Virus record (IMG/VR): IMGVR_UViG_3300010970_000067
Coordinates: 1 to 37,336 of that record
DNA from: a virus
DNA length: 37,336 bases
Direction: 5' to 3' (one strand)
Numbering within the stretch: the first letter of the stretch is position 1; each line of letters opens with the position of its first letter. A program made the translations under genes and the position numbers. Positions 21,758-31,098 of this stretch are shown piece by piece. The notes below the pieces were generated by a model that made no database searches, was not told the origin of the DNA, and saw only the letters and a list, made by a program, of their open reading frames with translations.

Positions 21758-23920
21758 ATGCATATCACGCCCTACAGCGTCGTGCGTGAAGGTGGCGTGG
21801 CGAACAAGCACGTTACATCTTCTCCAGACGATGCTACCTTGCACCAACTCTACCTATACCACAAGAAGCCTGTCGAGCTGCCCTACACGGTAGATGACTA
21901 CCACGCTATGCCCAAGGCCAAGCGTAGCAAGCTGAAGATGGGGCTGCCGTACTTCGTCGGCGCTGTGATGGACCCTCCCCAGCGCCGAGATGACAACGTC
22001 ATCCAGCGCACGCTGATCACCATGGACATCGAGCAGAAGGCAGGCACAACGGAAGCGCCTCCGCCTGACGAAGTAGCCGAGCGTCTGCGTGACCTAGGTG
22101 GTGAAGGGTGGATATACACCAGCATCAGCCACACACCAGAGGCACCCCGTTACCGTGTGGTGTTGCCTCTAGGCAGGTTCATAGAAGGTTCAGCCGCTAC
22201 GGATACCCTGAAAGCCACGACGCACCATGCAGCCAAGAAACTGGGTATCGACGAGTGGGTGGACAGTATCTCGTGGAACCTCAGTCAGCCTATGTATATG
22301 CCTGCCAAGCTGGAAGACAGTGAGTTCAAGCAGTGGTACGTGAAGGGCAAGGCGTGGGCACCACAGAAGGCCAGCAGCGCAACCAAAGATCGCAAGGCAG
22401 GCGCACCAGCAGACATCCCTGACGAGCGCCCAGACTTCATACTACAGGCCATCAAGCAAGCTGGCATCTACCTACGTGAGAACCCTGATCACAAGGGTAT
22501 GCACTTCATCACCTGCCCCTTCGTAGAGCTGCACACCACCACCAACGAAACCAAGACCGCCTACTACGAAGCCCACTTCGATGGCAACCCAAGGCCAGCA
22601 GTCAAGTGCATGGGCACAGGCCCTGACGAACACGGGCACGCTCACCTGACCTACGCTACCCTCGTGCGCTGGCTGAAGGACAACGGGCATCTCACCCAGG
22701 ACCAGCAGTCGCAGGCAGGTGTGATGGACGACTTTGAGACCTTCGACAACAAGGCCGACATCAGCACCCTGTTGGACGCACCACACGTCGAGCGTGAGTG
22801 GGCCATAGAGCGCTTCGCCCCCGTGGGTAAGGTCACCGTCCTAGGTGGACCCGGTGGTGTGAGCAAGTCCATGCTGATGCTGCACATCCTGGTCCATGCT
22901 GCTATGGGCCAATCCTGGTGTGGGTTCAAGCCACGCATCCCGCTACGCAGCCTGTTCGTATCCTACGAGGATGACAGCAACGACCTACGTGGACGCCTCC
23001 TAGCCATAACAGGTGCGCTGGCCGAAGCAGACAACGGCACCTTCGACATGCTGCACGATGTCAATGGCACGGTGCGCAAGAACCTGTTCATGTACTCAGC
23101 GGATGACGAGACAACAGCGTGGCTCCTGCTCACCAAGCCAGAACGCTTCGGCCCCCCAGAGCGCTCCCCAAGAGTGCAGTGGCTTGTAGACTGGATGAAG
23201 TCCCGCAACATGCGTGCCCTCGTGCTTGACCCAGCGGTGTACACGCACCAGCTCGAGGAGAACGACATCGCTGACATGGCCACGTACATGCAGACGCTGG
23301 GCTACATCGCCAAGCATGCGCACTGCGCTGTGATCGTGCTACACCACATGAACAAGGCAGGCTCGTGGGCACAGCTAGACGACATCAACCAAGGCTCCCT
23401 GCGTGGTGCCAGCAGCTTCGCGGACAACGCACGTTCTGTGGTGGCTATGGTCTCCATGCCTGTGAAGGATGCCCCTGCCTATGGGCTGCCTGCTGACCAC
23501 GAGACCTCATCCAAGTACGTGGTGTGCAAACACGTGAAGAACAACTACAGCGCTCCCATGCCCCTGCAGATATTCGAGCGTCAGGGCAGGCTGCTCATCC
23601 CTCGCCCCGAGATTACCAAGCTGGACAGTACCCAGATCGTGGAGGCACGTGAGAACATCAAGCAGGAGGAGACGCTCAAGCGCATCCGTGCATGGTCGTC
23701 CCGTGTGCTCCAGGTGCTCGCCGACCACGACGGGCCAGTCAGCCAGAACCAAGTGAGTGCGCAGCTCAATGCCAAGCCAGCGCTGATGAAGCAGGTGCTG
23801 GAGTGGTGCGCTGACCAGGACTACGTGGAGATCACCGATGGGCCAAACCGTAGCAGGCTCCACGAGCTCACCCGTGTGGGTAAGCAGTATCTGAAGCAAC
23901 AGAACAAGGGAGCCAAGTGA
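21758..23920 (+). CDS. Bifunctional primase-helicase (AEP-like plus RepA-type ATPase)
   Basis: 720 residues. The N-terminal half has LITMDIEQ (Asp90, Glu92) followed by GWIYTSISHTPEAPRYRVVL, as in archaeo-eukaryotic-type phage primases. Residues about 225-315 may be a DNA-binding region (MHFITCPFVELH). The ATPase domain starts near 345, with Walker A GGPGGVSKS at 363-371 and Walker B RALVLDPAV, then VIVLHHMNK, as in RepA/AAA_25 hexameric helicases. The C-terminus is a winged helix (VSQNQVSAQLNAKPALMKQV). It should prime and unwind DNA for the family A polymerase. It is the first gene of the rightward operon. Confidence 0.85.
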   Translation: MHITPYSVVREGGVANKHVTSSPDDATLHQLYLYHKKPVELPYTVDDYHAMPKAKRSKLKMGLPYFVGAVMDPPQRRDDNVIQRTLITMDIEQKAGTTEAPPPDEVAERLRDLGGEGWIYTSISHTPEAPRYRVVLPLGRFIEGSAATDTLKATTHHAAKKLGIDEWVDSISWNLSQPMYMPAKLEDSEFKQWYVKGKAWAPQKASSATKDRKAGAPADIPDERPDFILQAIKQAGIYLRENPDHKGMHFITCPFVELHTTTNETKTAYYEAHFDGNPRPAVKCMGTGPDEHGHAHLTYATLVRWLKDNGHLTQDQQSQAGVMDDFETFDNKADISTLLDAPHVEREWAIERFAPVGKVTVLGGPGGVSKSMLMLHILVHAAMGQSWCGFKPRIPLRSLFVSYEDDSNDLRGRLLAITGALAEADNGTFDMLHDVNGTVRKNLFMYSADDETTAWLLLTKPERFGPPERSPRVQWLVDWMKSRNMRALVLDPAVYTHQLEENDIADMATYMQTLGYIAKHAHCAVIVLHHMNKAGSWAQLDDINQGSLRGASSFADNARSVVAMVSMPVKDAPAYGLPADHETSSKYVVCKHVKNNYSAPMPLQIFERQGRLLIPRPEITKLDSTQIVEARENIKQEETLKRIRAWSSRVLQVLADHDGPVSQNQVSAQLNAKPALMKQVLEWCADQDYVEITDGPNRSRLHELTRVGKQYLKQQNKGAK

Positions 23921-24156
23921 TGCACGAACTACTTGAGCGTCTTGCTGGCCTGCCCCTGGACCAACACGGGCAGCGCTGCGTAATCCTGGAGCCAGATATG
24001 CACGTTGCCGTTGGTTTTGCTCTCGCAAACGGATATGTTTTGCTGAAAGGAATCAGCCACAAACGGGTATTGGTTTGTCTGTCCGAGGAGGGTCTTTTGG
24101 CTATTCGCATGCATCAGCGCGGGTACTCTCAGGTGCTCCACGGGAGTACTCCCTAG
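23920..24156 (+). CDS. Small hypothetical protein after the primase-helicase
   Basis: 78 residues from ATG 23920, which overlaps the previous stop (TGATG); AAGGGAG lies upstream. The sequence is mixed alpha/beta: a helix (HELLERLAGLPLDQ), then strands VILEPDMHVAVGFALANGYV and HKRVLVCLSEEGLLAI. No family is recognised. Its last bases contain the first GAGTACTC palindrome, so the 3' end doubles as a structured region. Confidence 0.6.
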   Translation: MHELLERLAGLPLDQHGQRCVILEPDMHVAVGFALANGYVLLKGISHKRVLVCLSEEGLLAIRMHQRGYSQVLHGSTP

Positions 24157-24169
24157 ATTACCCAAAAGC

Positions 24170-24213
24170 GGTGAGTACTCCCACGTTGCTTTTAAAGCAC
24201 GTGGAGTACCACC
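24170..24213 (+). repeat. GAGTACTC hairpin, copy 1
   Basis: Imperfect arms 24170-24189 and 24197-24213 around the loop ttttaaa. The right arm ends ggagtaccaccactgcca. The hairpin at 31511-31556 has the same loop, tttaa, and the same flank, ggagtaccaccac(c/t)gcca, with a different stem middle. It could be a regulatory or terminator-like element that is repeated in the genome. Confidence 0.65.
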
Positions 24214-24445
24214 ACTGCCATGTTTGTGTACTCCTGTGCTCCAATGGTGTTTATTCAAACAACACGGTTGTCTTACTGTCTGAGATGCAGACCAATACCA
24301 CCTATTCACCCTGTTCAATATATTCACAGGATATTTGCAGTATCTGGCTATTCAACCCATTCAGCTCTTCTCTCTGTTCTCTGCGAGCACACACACGGCA
24401 CGCGACACTAGGCACCTTGAAATCATCTCTACTGAATAACCGACT
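24214..24445. other. AT-rich intergenic region with 9-bp-spaced TTCA repeats
   Basis: I see no good gene here; short frames on the plus strand lack starts and codon signal. Repeats attca(24304), gttca(24313), attca(24322) and attca(24350), attca(24359) are spaced 9 bp apart, with another at 24253. cctgt...acagg forms a small palindrome around 24310-24330. The region is more AT-rich than its surroundings. It is a candidate for an origin, a pac site or a late promoter upstream of the terminase. Confidence 0.4.
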
Positions 24446-24847
24446 ATGAAGAACCCCAGACCACTCGGAAAAGCCTCGGAGGTCGTTCCACGAAAACCTG
24501 CTGCTCCTGGCCATGGAGGAGCGCGTGCTGGAGCAGGTGCCCCGAAAGGTGCGAACAGCGCTCCAGCCACACGACGCTCGAAGAAGATAGCCAACGAGAT
24601 AGCCGAAGGCAAGCGTTTCGTCGAGGAAGGGCACGATGGCTCAGCCCTGCCCAAGGACGCCACACCACTCGACGTGATGATGATGGCCATGCGCAAGGCG
24701 TACGTCCAGGGAGGCTCAATCGCTGCCTTCCCCTACGCTGAGAAGTGCGCACCGTACATCCACGCACGCATCGCCCAGATTGAGCTCAAGAACCCTGACG
24801 ATGGCAAGCCCTTCACCATAGCGTTCAAGTGGCAGGGTGAAGAGTGA
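24446..24847 (+). CDS. Terminase small subunit (putative)
   Basis: 133 residues. The N-terminus is basic and disordered (GHGGARAGAGAPKGANSAPA), and the C-terminal half, TPLDVMMMAMRKAYVQG then AEKCAPYIHARIAQIELK, matches the helical region of small terminases. TerS recognises the packaging site and stimulates TerL, which follows after a 145-base gap. No clear Shine-Dalgarno precedes ATG 24446, unlike most genes here, so the start is less certain. Confidence 0.75.
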   Translation: MKNPRPLGKASEVVPRKPAAPGHGGARAGAGAPKGANSAPATRRSKKIANEIAEGKRFVEEGHDGSALPKDATPLDVMMMAMRKAYVQGGSIAAFPYAEKCAPYIHARIAQIELKNPDDGKPFTIAFKWQGEE

Positions 24848-24992
24848 ACCACCACGCGATACCGTGGTTCCCAGGAACAGCCTCAACACGCTGGTGCTGG
24901 ACTGTCCGTGCCTTGATGGGTCGCAACTTGCTACCATCGGTATCGGCTAGCAGCCTCGGTATCCATCAACCCTATACCTTACCCTCACCCAC
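24848..24992. promoter_or_regulatory. Gap between TerS and TerL with palindrome-like motifs
   Basis: Contains gataccgtggttccc, gctaccatcggtatcggc and cggtatcc, three relatives of the GATACC-N3-GGTATC palindrome seen in other gaps. It may be a regulatory or packaging site. No gene is visible. Confidence 0.4.
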
Positions 24993-26351
24993 ATGACAAC
25001 GAAGCAGCCTGCGCCTGATTTGAAGGTCGTAACCATCCCCTACAGCCCACGCGCTGCCTTCCTTCCATACCACAAGGCACCAGAGCGCTTCGCCATGAGT
25101 GTGGCTCACCGTCGTGCTGGCAAGACCGTAGCGCGTATCAACAAGCTGGTGCGAGCTGCTGCCACGTGCGAGAAGCCTGATCCACGCTTCGGCTACCTAG
25201 CCCCCTACTTCGTACAGGCCAAGGACATCGCCTGGAACTACCTGAAGCACTACTCGCAGGCTATCCTGGATGTGAAGGGGCCATACAAGGCCAAGCGCAA
25301 CGAGTCTGAGCTGTCCATCACCATGCCGCACAACAACGCGGTCATTCGCCTGTACGGTGCTGAGAACGCTGACCGCATGCGTGGCCTGTACTTCGATGGC
25401 GTGGTGGCAGATGAAGGCCAGGACATCGCACCCAGCGTGCTGACCAGCGTGATCATCCCGAGCCTCGCTGACCGTGAAGGATGGCTGGACATCAGTGGCA
25501 CGCCGAAGGGATGGGGGAACCTGCTGGGTGCCACGTACAAGCGTGCTCTGGCTGACAACGATGCCAACACCCTGCTCAGCATAGCACCTGAGTGGTTCAT
25601 CCAAGTGCTGAAGGCCAGCCAGACGGGTATCCTCCCCGAGGCAGAGCTGGCTCGCCTGCGCAAGCTCATGCCGAACAACGAGTACCTGCAGGAGTTCGAG
25701 TGCGACTTCGACGCAGCCATCACTGGTGCCTACTACGCCAAGGAGATCGCTGACGCTGAGTTCGATGGTCGTATCACCAGCGTGCCGTACGACAAGAGCG
25801 TGAAGGTGGACACGTGGTGGGACTTAGGTATCAGCGACAACATGGTCATCTGGTTCATCCAGCTCGTGGGCAAGGAGATACGAGTCATTGACTACTACGA
25901 GGCAGCAGGCTTCGGGCTGGACCACTACGCTGGTGTGCTCACTGACCGGGGCTACCTATACGGGAAGCACATCGGGCCACACGACATCATGCATCGTGAG
26001 ATAGGCACGGGCAAGTCCCGCATCGAGACTGCCTCCAAGCTGGGTATCGAGTTCGAGGTAGCACCCAACATCCCTGTGAAGGATGGCATCGACGCAGTGC
26101 GTATGACCATGAATCGTATGTGGTTCGACAAGCGCAAGACCGCCACCGGCCTCGACGCACTGAAGCAGTACCAGGAGAAGGTTGATGAGAAGCGGGGCAT
26201 AAGCCTAGGCCCTCTGCACAATTGGGCGTCTCACGCTGCTGACGCCTTCCGCATAGGCGTGGTGGCTACCGAAGAACCCCGTATCCGTGAGCGCATGGAA
26301 GAGCGAGAGAACTCAGGCATCGAGCGTACCTCTGGTGGCTGGATGACATAA
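24993..26351 (+). CDS. Terminase large subunit
   Basis: 452 residues. Walker A is AHRRAGKT (38-45), Walker B GVVADE (136-141), and the coupling motif is DISGTPKGWGN. The nuclease domain begins at DTWWDLGISDN with later acidic residues (GPHDIMHRE, NWASHAADAFR). This is a typical Terminase_6-type packaging motor and headful nuclease. The open frame before ATG 24993 has no Shine-Dalgarno; it starts ATGACAACG after a pyrimidine-rich leader. The gene precedes GNAT, portal and scaffold, the expected packaging-to-head order. Confidence 0.93.
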   Translation: MTTKQPAPDLKVVTIPYSPRAAFLPYHKAPERFAMSVAHRRAGKTVARINKLVRAAATCEKPDPRFGYLAPYFVQAKDIAWNYLKHYSQAILDVKGPYKAKRNESELSITMPHNNAVIRLYGAENADRMRGLYFDGVVADEGQDIAPSVLTSVIIPSLADREGWLDISGTPKGWGNLLGATYKRALADNDANTLLSIAPEWFIQVLKASQTGILPEAELARLRKLMPNNEYLQEFECDFDAAITGAYYAKEIADAEFDGRITSVPYDKSVKVDTWWDLGISDNMVIWFIQLVGKEIRVIDYYEAAGFGLDHYAGVLTDRGYLYGKHIGPHDIMHREIGTGKSRIETASKLGIEFEVAPNIPVKDGIDAVRMTMNRMWFDKRKTATGLDALKQYQEKVDEKRGISLGPLHNWASHAADAFRIGVVATEEPRIRERMEERENSGIERTSGGWMT

Positions 26352-26366
26352 CCGAAAGGACATAGT

Positions 26367-26759
26367 ATGAAGACCGGACCCCGTTCCGTTGGTGCTGCCA
26401 CACTGCGTATCCGCCAGTGCCCAGCGCTGCCCCTTGCACTGCAGAAGACCACACGGGAAATCGTGAACGTCGAGACCACCTTCGCCGAACAGGGCAAGGG
26501 CTACGCTACCACACTGATGCACAAGGTCTGCCGCGAGGCAGACGCTGCTGGTCTCGTGCTGGTGTTGAGCCCTCAGCCTTGGGGCGACAACATCAACCTG
26601 AGCAAGCAACAGCTTGAAGACTGGTACGCACGTAGCTTCGGCTTCTGCGTTATCCAGACGGAGCCCATGACCCTCATGGCACGCATGGTCAACGGCACAC
26701 CCAAGCTCATGGAGCTTACTCCTATCACCGAAGCCCTCTACAAGGAACGAACCAAATGA
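26367..26759 (+). CDS. GNAT-family N-acetyltransferase
   Basis: 130 residues. EQGKGYATTLMHKVCREAD at about 41-59 is the acetyl-CoA pyrophosphate-binding loop (Q-x-G-x-G/A type), followed by the strand LVLVLSPQP and a terminal WYARSFGFCVIQ, so the GNAT core is complete but small. It sits between TerL and portal with GAAAGG upstream, and its stop overlaps the portal start (ATGA). The substrate is unknown: a virion protein, a host protein or modified DNA are possible. Confidence 0.85.
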   Translation: MKTGPRSVGAATLRIRQCPALPLALQKTTREIVNVETTFAEQGKGYATTLMHKVCREADAAGLVLVLSPQPWGDNINLSKQQLEDWYARSFGFCVIQTEPMTLMARMVNGTPKLMELTPITEALYKERTK

Positions 26760-28942
26760 GCAGCACCCCAGACCAGACCCAAGTCGACCACGACAAGCAG
26801 GCCGACACAACTGATGACGCAGCCATCATCGCCGAGTGCATGGACCGCATGCGCATCAGCATGGCAGCAGACGGTGAGAACCGCACCAACGGTCTTGACG
26901 ACCTTGCCTTCCTGAAGGGTGACCAGTGGGATGAACGCATCAAGCAGCAACGTGCTCTGGATGGCCGACCCTGCCTGACCATCAACAAGCTGCCTACCTC
27001 GCTGCATCAGGTGACCAACAGCCAGCGCCAGAACGTACCCAGCATCAAGGTTCACCCCACATCTGACGAAGACAAGAAGGTGGCTGAAGTGGTACAGGGT
27101 GGCATCCGCCACATCGAGTACGCCAGCAACGCCGACGTAGCCAAGGACACAGCGGTCAACAGTGCAGCAGCCATCGGCTTCGGGTACTTCCGCTTGGTCA
27201 CCGACTACTGCTCACCAGATAGCTTCGATCAAGAGATTCAGTTCAAGCGCATACGGAACCCCTTCACCGTGTACATGGACCCCGGCTGTATCGAGATTGA
27301 TGGGTCCGACCAGCAGTGGTGTATCCTGTCTTCGAAGCAGCCTCGTACCGAGTTCGTGCTGGAGCACCCCAAGGCAGACCCCTGTGACTTCGGCGTGGTG
27401 CGTGGCCTAGGCGACCGCTCCAACGACTGGATCACTGCTACCGAAGTTCGTGTGGCTGAGTACTACCGCATCCACAACGAGTCAGTGGACGTGGTGCTGC
27501 TCAGCAACGGTGAAAGCGGGTACAAGGACAAGCTCCTCGAGATGCCTGAAGGCGTTACCGTAGTCAAGACGCGTAAGAGCCTGCGTCCGACTGTGCAGTG
27601 GTTCAAGCTCAGCGCTACCGAAGTGCTGGAGCGTGCTGACATCCCGTGCAAGTGGATTCCGGTGTTCCCAGTGGTGGGTGACGAGATCGACCTGGATGGC
27701 CGGGTGTACCGTAGTGGTATGATCCGCAACGCGAAGGACCCTGCTCGCATGTACAACTACTGGATGACCAGCGCAACGGAACAGGTCGGGTTGATCCCCA
27801 AGGCCCCGTTCATTGGTGCTGAAGGCCAGTTCGAGGGACACGAGTCCAAGTGGCGTGAAGCCAACGTGCGTTCGTTCCCGTACCTGGAGTACAAGCCTAA
27901 GACCCTCGCTGGCCAGCTTGCACCCCCTCCCCAGCGTCAGCACATGGCCGACGTACCCACTGGTGTACTGGCAATGGCTGCGCACGCCAGCGACGATATC
28001 AAGAGTACCACTGGCCTGTTCGATGCCTCGCTGGGTGCCCGGTCCAACGAAACCAGTGGTGTGGCTATCGGTCGCCGTGACCGTCAGGGTGAAACAGCCA
28101 ACTACCACTACATCGACAACCTGAATACCACTCTGCGCCATGTGGGTCGCTGCATCCTGAACATGTGGCCCAAGGTGTATGACGGTACTCGCACCATGCA
28201 GATCATGGGCATGGATGGCAAGGTCAAGTCGGTGGAGGTGAACAAGCCCACAGTCGAGCAGGACGAGACAGGGCAGGCAGTTGAGAAGCTGATGAACGAC
28301 ATGTCCAGCGTAGCCAACTACGGTGTGACCATCAGCGTGGGTCCGAGCTATGACACACTGCGTCAGGAAGCGGTGGACGGCATGATCCAGACGGCCAAGA
28401 GCTGGCCGAAGCTGATGGATATTGCAGGCGACAAGGTCGTACGGTCTATGGATTGGCCTATGTCTGAGGAAATCGCAGACCGCATCGAGAAGACCATGCC
28501 CCCTGAACTCCGTGACGACGAGGGTGGTGAGGGCACTGATGCCAACATGGTAGACACGCCGAAGGGTCCGATGCCCAAGGACCAAGTCGGCCCTATGCTG
28601 GCACAGATGGACCAGCAGATGCAGCAGATGGGCAAGGAGCTGTCTGATGCCAACACGGGCATGGACAAGGCTCGACTACAGTCCGAAACACAAATCACCA
28701 TCGCCAAGATCAACGCTGAGAACCGCGAAGACGTGGAAGAGCTCAAGGGCATGATCCAGATGCTGCTCGCCAAGATGCAGCCCCCTCCAGCACTGGTTTC
28801 CGATGTCTCAGCAGACCTCGCCGAAGACGGTGAGAATGCACCCCAACAGATTACTCGTCCTGCAGGATACCCCCCTGTAGATCAGACGCAACAGGGTGCC
28901 CCTACCGGAGTGGCTGAATCCGGGCCGGAGATCGCGCAATGA
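26756..28942 (+). CDS. Portal protein, P22 gp1-like
   Basis: 728 residues, the size of P22 gp1 (725). It begins with an acidic segment and RMRISMAADGENRTNGLDDL, FLKGDQWDERIKQQR and LTINKLPTSLHQVTNSQRQN, the typical opening of P22-type portals. A long helical C-terminal region with Gln/Met-rich stretches (DQQMQQMGKELSDANTGMDK) forms the barrel. The dodecameric portal is the packaging channel and tail attachment ring. It overlaps its neighbours by four bases on each side. Confidence 0.9.
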   Translation: MSSTPDQTQVDHDKQADTTDDAAIIAECMDRMRISMAADGENRTNGLDDLAFLKGDQWDERIKQQRALDGRPCLTINKLPTSLHQVTNSQRQNVPSIKVHPTSDEDKKVAEVVQGGIRHIEYASNADVAKDTAVNSAAAIGFGYFRLVTDYCSPDSFDQEIQFKRIRNPFTVYMDPGCIEIDGSDQQWCILSSKQPRTEFVLEHPKADPCDFGVVRGLGDRSNDWITATEVRVAEYYRIHNESVDVVLLSNGESGYKDKLLEMPEGVTVVKTRKSLRPTVQWFKLSATEVLERADIPCKWIPVFPVVGDEIDLDGRVYRSGMIRNAKDPARMYNYWMTSATEQVGLIPKAPFIGAEGQFEGHESKWREANVRSFPYLEYKPKTLAGQLAPPPQRQHMADVPTGVLAMAAHASDDIKSTTGLFDASLGARSNETSGVAIGRRDRQGETANYHYIDNLNTTLRHVGRCILNMWPKVYDGTRTMQIMGMDGKVKSVEVNKPTVEQDETGQAVEKLMNDMSSVANYGVTISVGPSYDTLRQEAVDGMIQTAKSWPKLMDIAGDKVVRSMDWPMSEEIADRIEKTMPPELRDDEGGEGTDANMVDTPKGPMPKDQVGPMLAQMDQQMQQMGKELSDANTGMDKARLQSETQITIAKINAENREDVEELKGMIQMLLAKMQPPPALVSDVSADLAEDGENAPQQITRPAGYPPVDQTQQGAPTGVAESGPEIAQ

Positions 28943-29796
28943 GCGTGCAGGAAACCACAAGTACAGAGCAGTCAGGCACCACGCAAGTGGTGGAGACCCC
29001 GAAGATTGAGTCGACGACCATTTCGTTCGATCAGCCTGAGAAGGTAGCCAGCGCCGAAGCTGCAAAAACCGAAGACCAACAGGTCGATGCACAGGTCGAA
29101 GAGGGCCAGCAGGCAGACCGGGACGATAAGGGACGCTTCAAGGGCGTTCAACCTCGTATAGACGAACTCACCCGTGCTCGGCGTGAAGCTGAGCGCGAAG
29201 CCGCCTACTGGCGAGGCGTTGCACAACAGGGACAGGCGCAAACATCGGCTCCGGCTGCGCCCATCAAGCCTACCCCTGACAAGTACGACGACTACGGTGA
29301 CTACGTCGAAGCCCTGACGGATTGGAAGACAGAACAGGCGTTAGCCAAGCGTATGGAACAGGACAGTACCCGCAAGGTGACTGAAACCCGTAACCAGACG
29401 TTCAGCGAACGCCAAGTCGCCGCTCGCGCTGTGATGCCCGACTACGATGCCGTGGTGGGTGCTTCTGAAGCACCTATCTCGAACCACGTGGGCGAGGCTA
29501 TCATGGAAAGCGACCGGGGGCCAGAGCTGGCCTACCACTTCGCCAAGAACCCGGATGTCTTGATGAACCTCAATGGCATGAGCCCCACGCAAGCCGCTCG
29601 CGAGATTGGCAAGCTGGAAGCTACGCTACCGACTGTGAAAGCTCCGGTCGTGCCGAGCAAGAAGCTCAGCACAACACCCGCTCCCGCGAACGCCAACGTG
29701 ACGCAGGGTCGTGCCACTCAACCAGCACTGGCTTCGGCTAGCATGGACGAGTACATGGCCCAACGCAAGTCCCAAGGCGCTCGCTGGGCACGGTAA
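28939..29796 (+). CDS. Scaffolding protein, P22 gp8-like
   Basis: 285 residues (P22 gp8 is 303). It is highly charged and helical, Gln/Glu/Lys/Ala-rich, with RIDELTRARREAEREAAYWR in the middle and a Pro/Ala linker before a basic C-terminus, MDEYMAQRKSQGARWAR, likely the coat-binding end. It lies between portal and coat, which is the scaffold position in P22-like phages. The protein should direct procapsid assembly and then leave. Assignment is by position and composition. Confidence 0.8.
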   Translation: MSVQETTSTEQSGTTQVVETPKIESTTISFDQPEKVASAEAAKTEDQQVDAQVEEGQQADRDDKGRFKGVQPRIDELTRARREAEREAAYWRGVAQQGQAQTSAPAAPIKPTPDKYDDYGDYVEALTDWKTEQALAKRMEQDSTRKVTETRNQTFSERQVAARAVMPDYDAVVGASEAPISNHVGEAIMESDRGPELAYHFAKNPDVLMNLNGMSPTQAAREIGKLEATLPTVKAPVVPSKKLSTTPAPANANVTQGRATQPALASASMDEYMAQRKSQGARWAR

Positions 29797-29825
29797 CACC
29801 ACAACATCTCTGAAAGGTCATTCAC

Positions 29826-31037
29826 ATGACGAATACTCTTGTCACCTGCTCCATCGTCGCGAAAGAATCGTTGGCGATCCTGGAGAACATGGTTGCTTTC
29901 GCAGGCATGGTCAACCGCGACTGGGAAGATGAGTCCACGGGCAACCAGTCCCGTGGCTACTCTCCTGGTCAAACCATCAACATCAAGAAGCCTCCCCGCT
30001 ACACGTATCGTGCTGGTCGTGTTGCGTTGCCTCAAGCAACGGTGGAAACCACCATTCCGCTGACCTTGTCCCAAGGCGGTTGCGACCTGAACTTCACTTC
30101 GCTGGAACGCACTCTGTCCCTGCAGAAGCTCGAAGACAAGTTGCAAGCTGCTCTGGCTACCGTGGCCAACGAAATTGACCGTCAGGGTCTGCAGCTCGCT
30201 CGTCAAACGACCTACAACACTCTCGGCACTCCTGGCACGCTGCCCAACACCCAAGCTCTGGCACTCGCTGCCATCACTGGTGTGAACCAGCGTTTGGATG
30301 AAATGGCTGCTCCTCGCGACAAGCAACGCGGCCTGATCATGGGGCCAGCGCTCAACGCTGCAACCATCCAGGGCTTCGCTGGCCTGTTCAATGGTCAAGA
30401 CAAGATCAGCAAGCAGTTCGGTTCCGGTATGATGGTTGACTCGCTGGGTCTGGCTTACGCCATGGACCAGAACGTTGACACTCACATCAACGGTACGCAA
30501 GTGGTTGCAGGTACCAACATCAACGGTGCGAATCAGACGGGTTCGAACATCACTGTTGTGGGCTTGGGCGGCACGATCACTCGTGGCTCTGTGATCACCC
30601 TGCCCGGTGTGTTCGCGGTCAACCCTCAGTCCCGTGTGTCCACTGGCGTGCTGGCTCAGTTCGTGGTGACCGCTGATGTGGCTGCTGCTGCTGTGACCAT
30701 CCCGATCAGCCCTGCTATCGTGACCTCTGGTGCCTTCCAGAACGTGACTGCCTCGCCGACCAACGGTGCTCCCTTCACCATCTTCGGTACTGTCTCTGGC
30801 GCGTATCAGGCGAACGTTGGCTTCCACAAGGATGCCTTCACTCTGGCGATGGTGCCAATGTGGGCTCCTCCTGGTGGCAAGGGTGTGATCGACGTGGCTC
30901 AGGAGACTTACAAGGGCTTCACCGTGAAGGTCACCGAGTTCTACGACGGTGTCAACGACAACAGCATCATGCGTCTCGACGTGCTGTTCGGATGGGCCGC
31001 GACGTACCCCGAGTTGTCGGTCAAGTACGCGACCTAA
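29826..31037 (+). CDS. Major coat protein, P22 gp5-like
   Basis: 403 residues (P22 gp5 is 430). It starts MTNTLVTCSIVAKESLAILE and has WEDESTGNQSRGYSPGQTI and KKPPRYTYRAGR, a pattern typical of the P22 coat family, an HK97-type fold with an inserted I-domain. GAAAGG precedes ATG 29826. This is expected to be the most abundant late protein. A 60-base gap with another GGAAT-type site precedes the next gene. Confidence 0.9.
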   Translation: MTNTLVTCSIVAKESLAILENMVAFAGMVNRDWEDESTGNQSRGYSPGQTINIKKPPRYTYRAGRVALPQATVETTIPLTLSQGGCDLNFTSLERTLSLQKLEDKLQAALATVANEIDRQGLQLARQTTYNTLGTPGTLPNTQALALAAITGVNQRLDEMAAPRDKQRGLIMGPALNAATIQGFAGLFNGQDKISKQFGSGMMVDSLGLAYAMDQNVDTHINGTQVVAGTNINGANQTGSNITVVGLGGTITRGSVITLPGVFAVNPQSRVSTGVLAQFVVTADVAAAAVTIPISPAIVTSGAFQNVTASPTNGAPFTIFGTVSGAYQANVGFHKDAFTLAMVPMWAPPGGKGVIDVAQETYKGFTVKVTEFYDGVNDNSIMRLDVLFGWAATYPELSVKYAT

Positions 31038-31098
31038 AGTCGATGTGGGGGCTTCGGCTCCCACTGACACGTTTCATCAATCTTCTAAGGAATACACC

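Noticed and set aside
29718-31070. Long minus-strand frame of 450 codons opposite the coat gene
   Set aside because: Ser/Arg/His-rich composition and no start context; a shadow of the coat gene.
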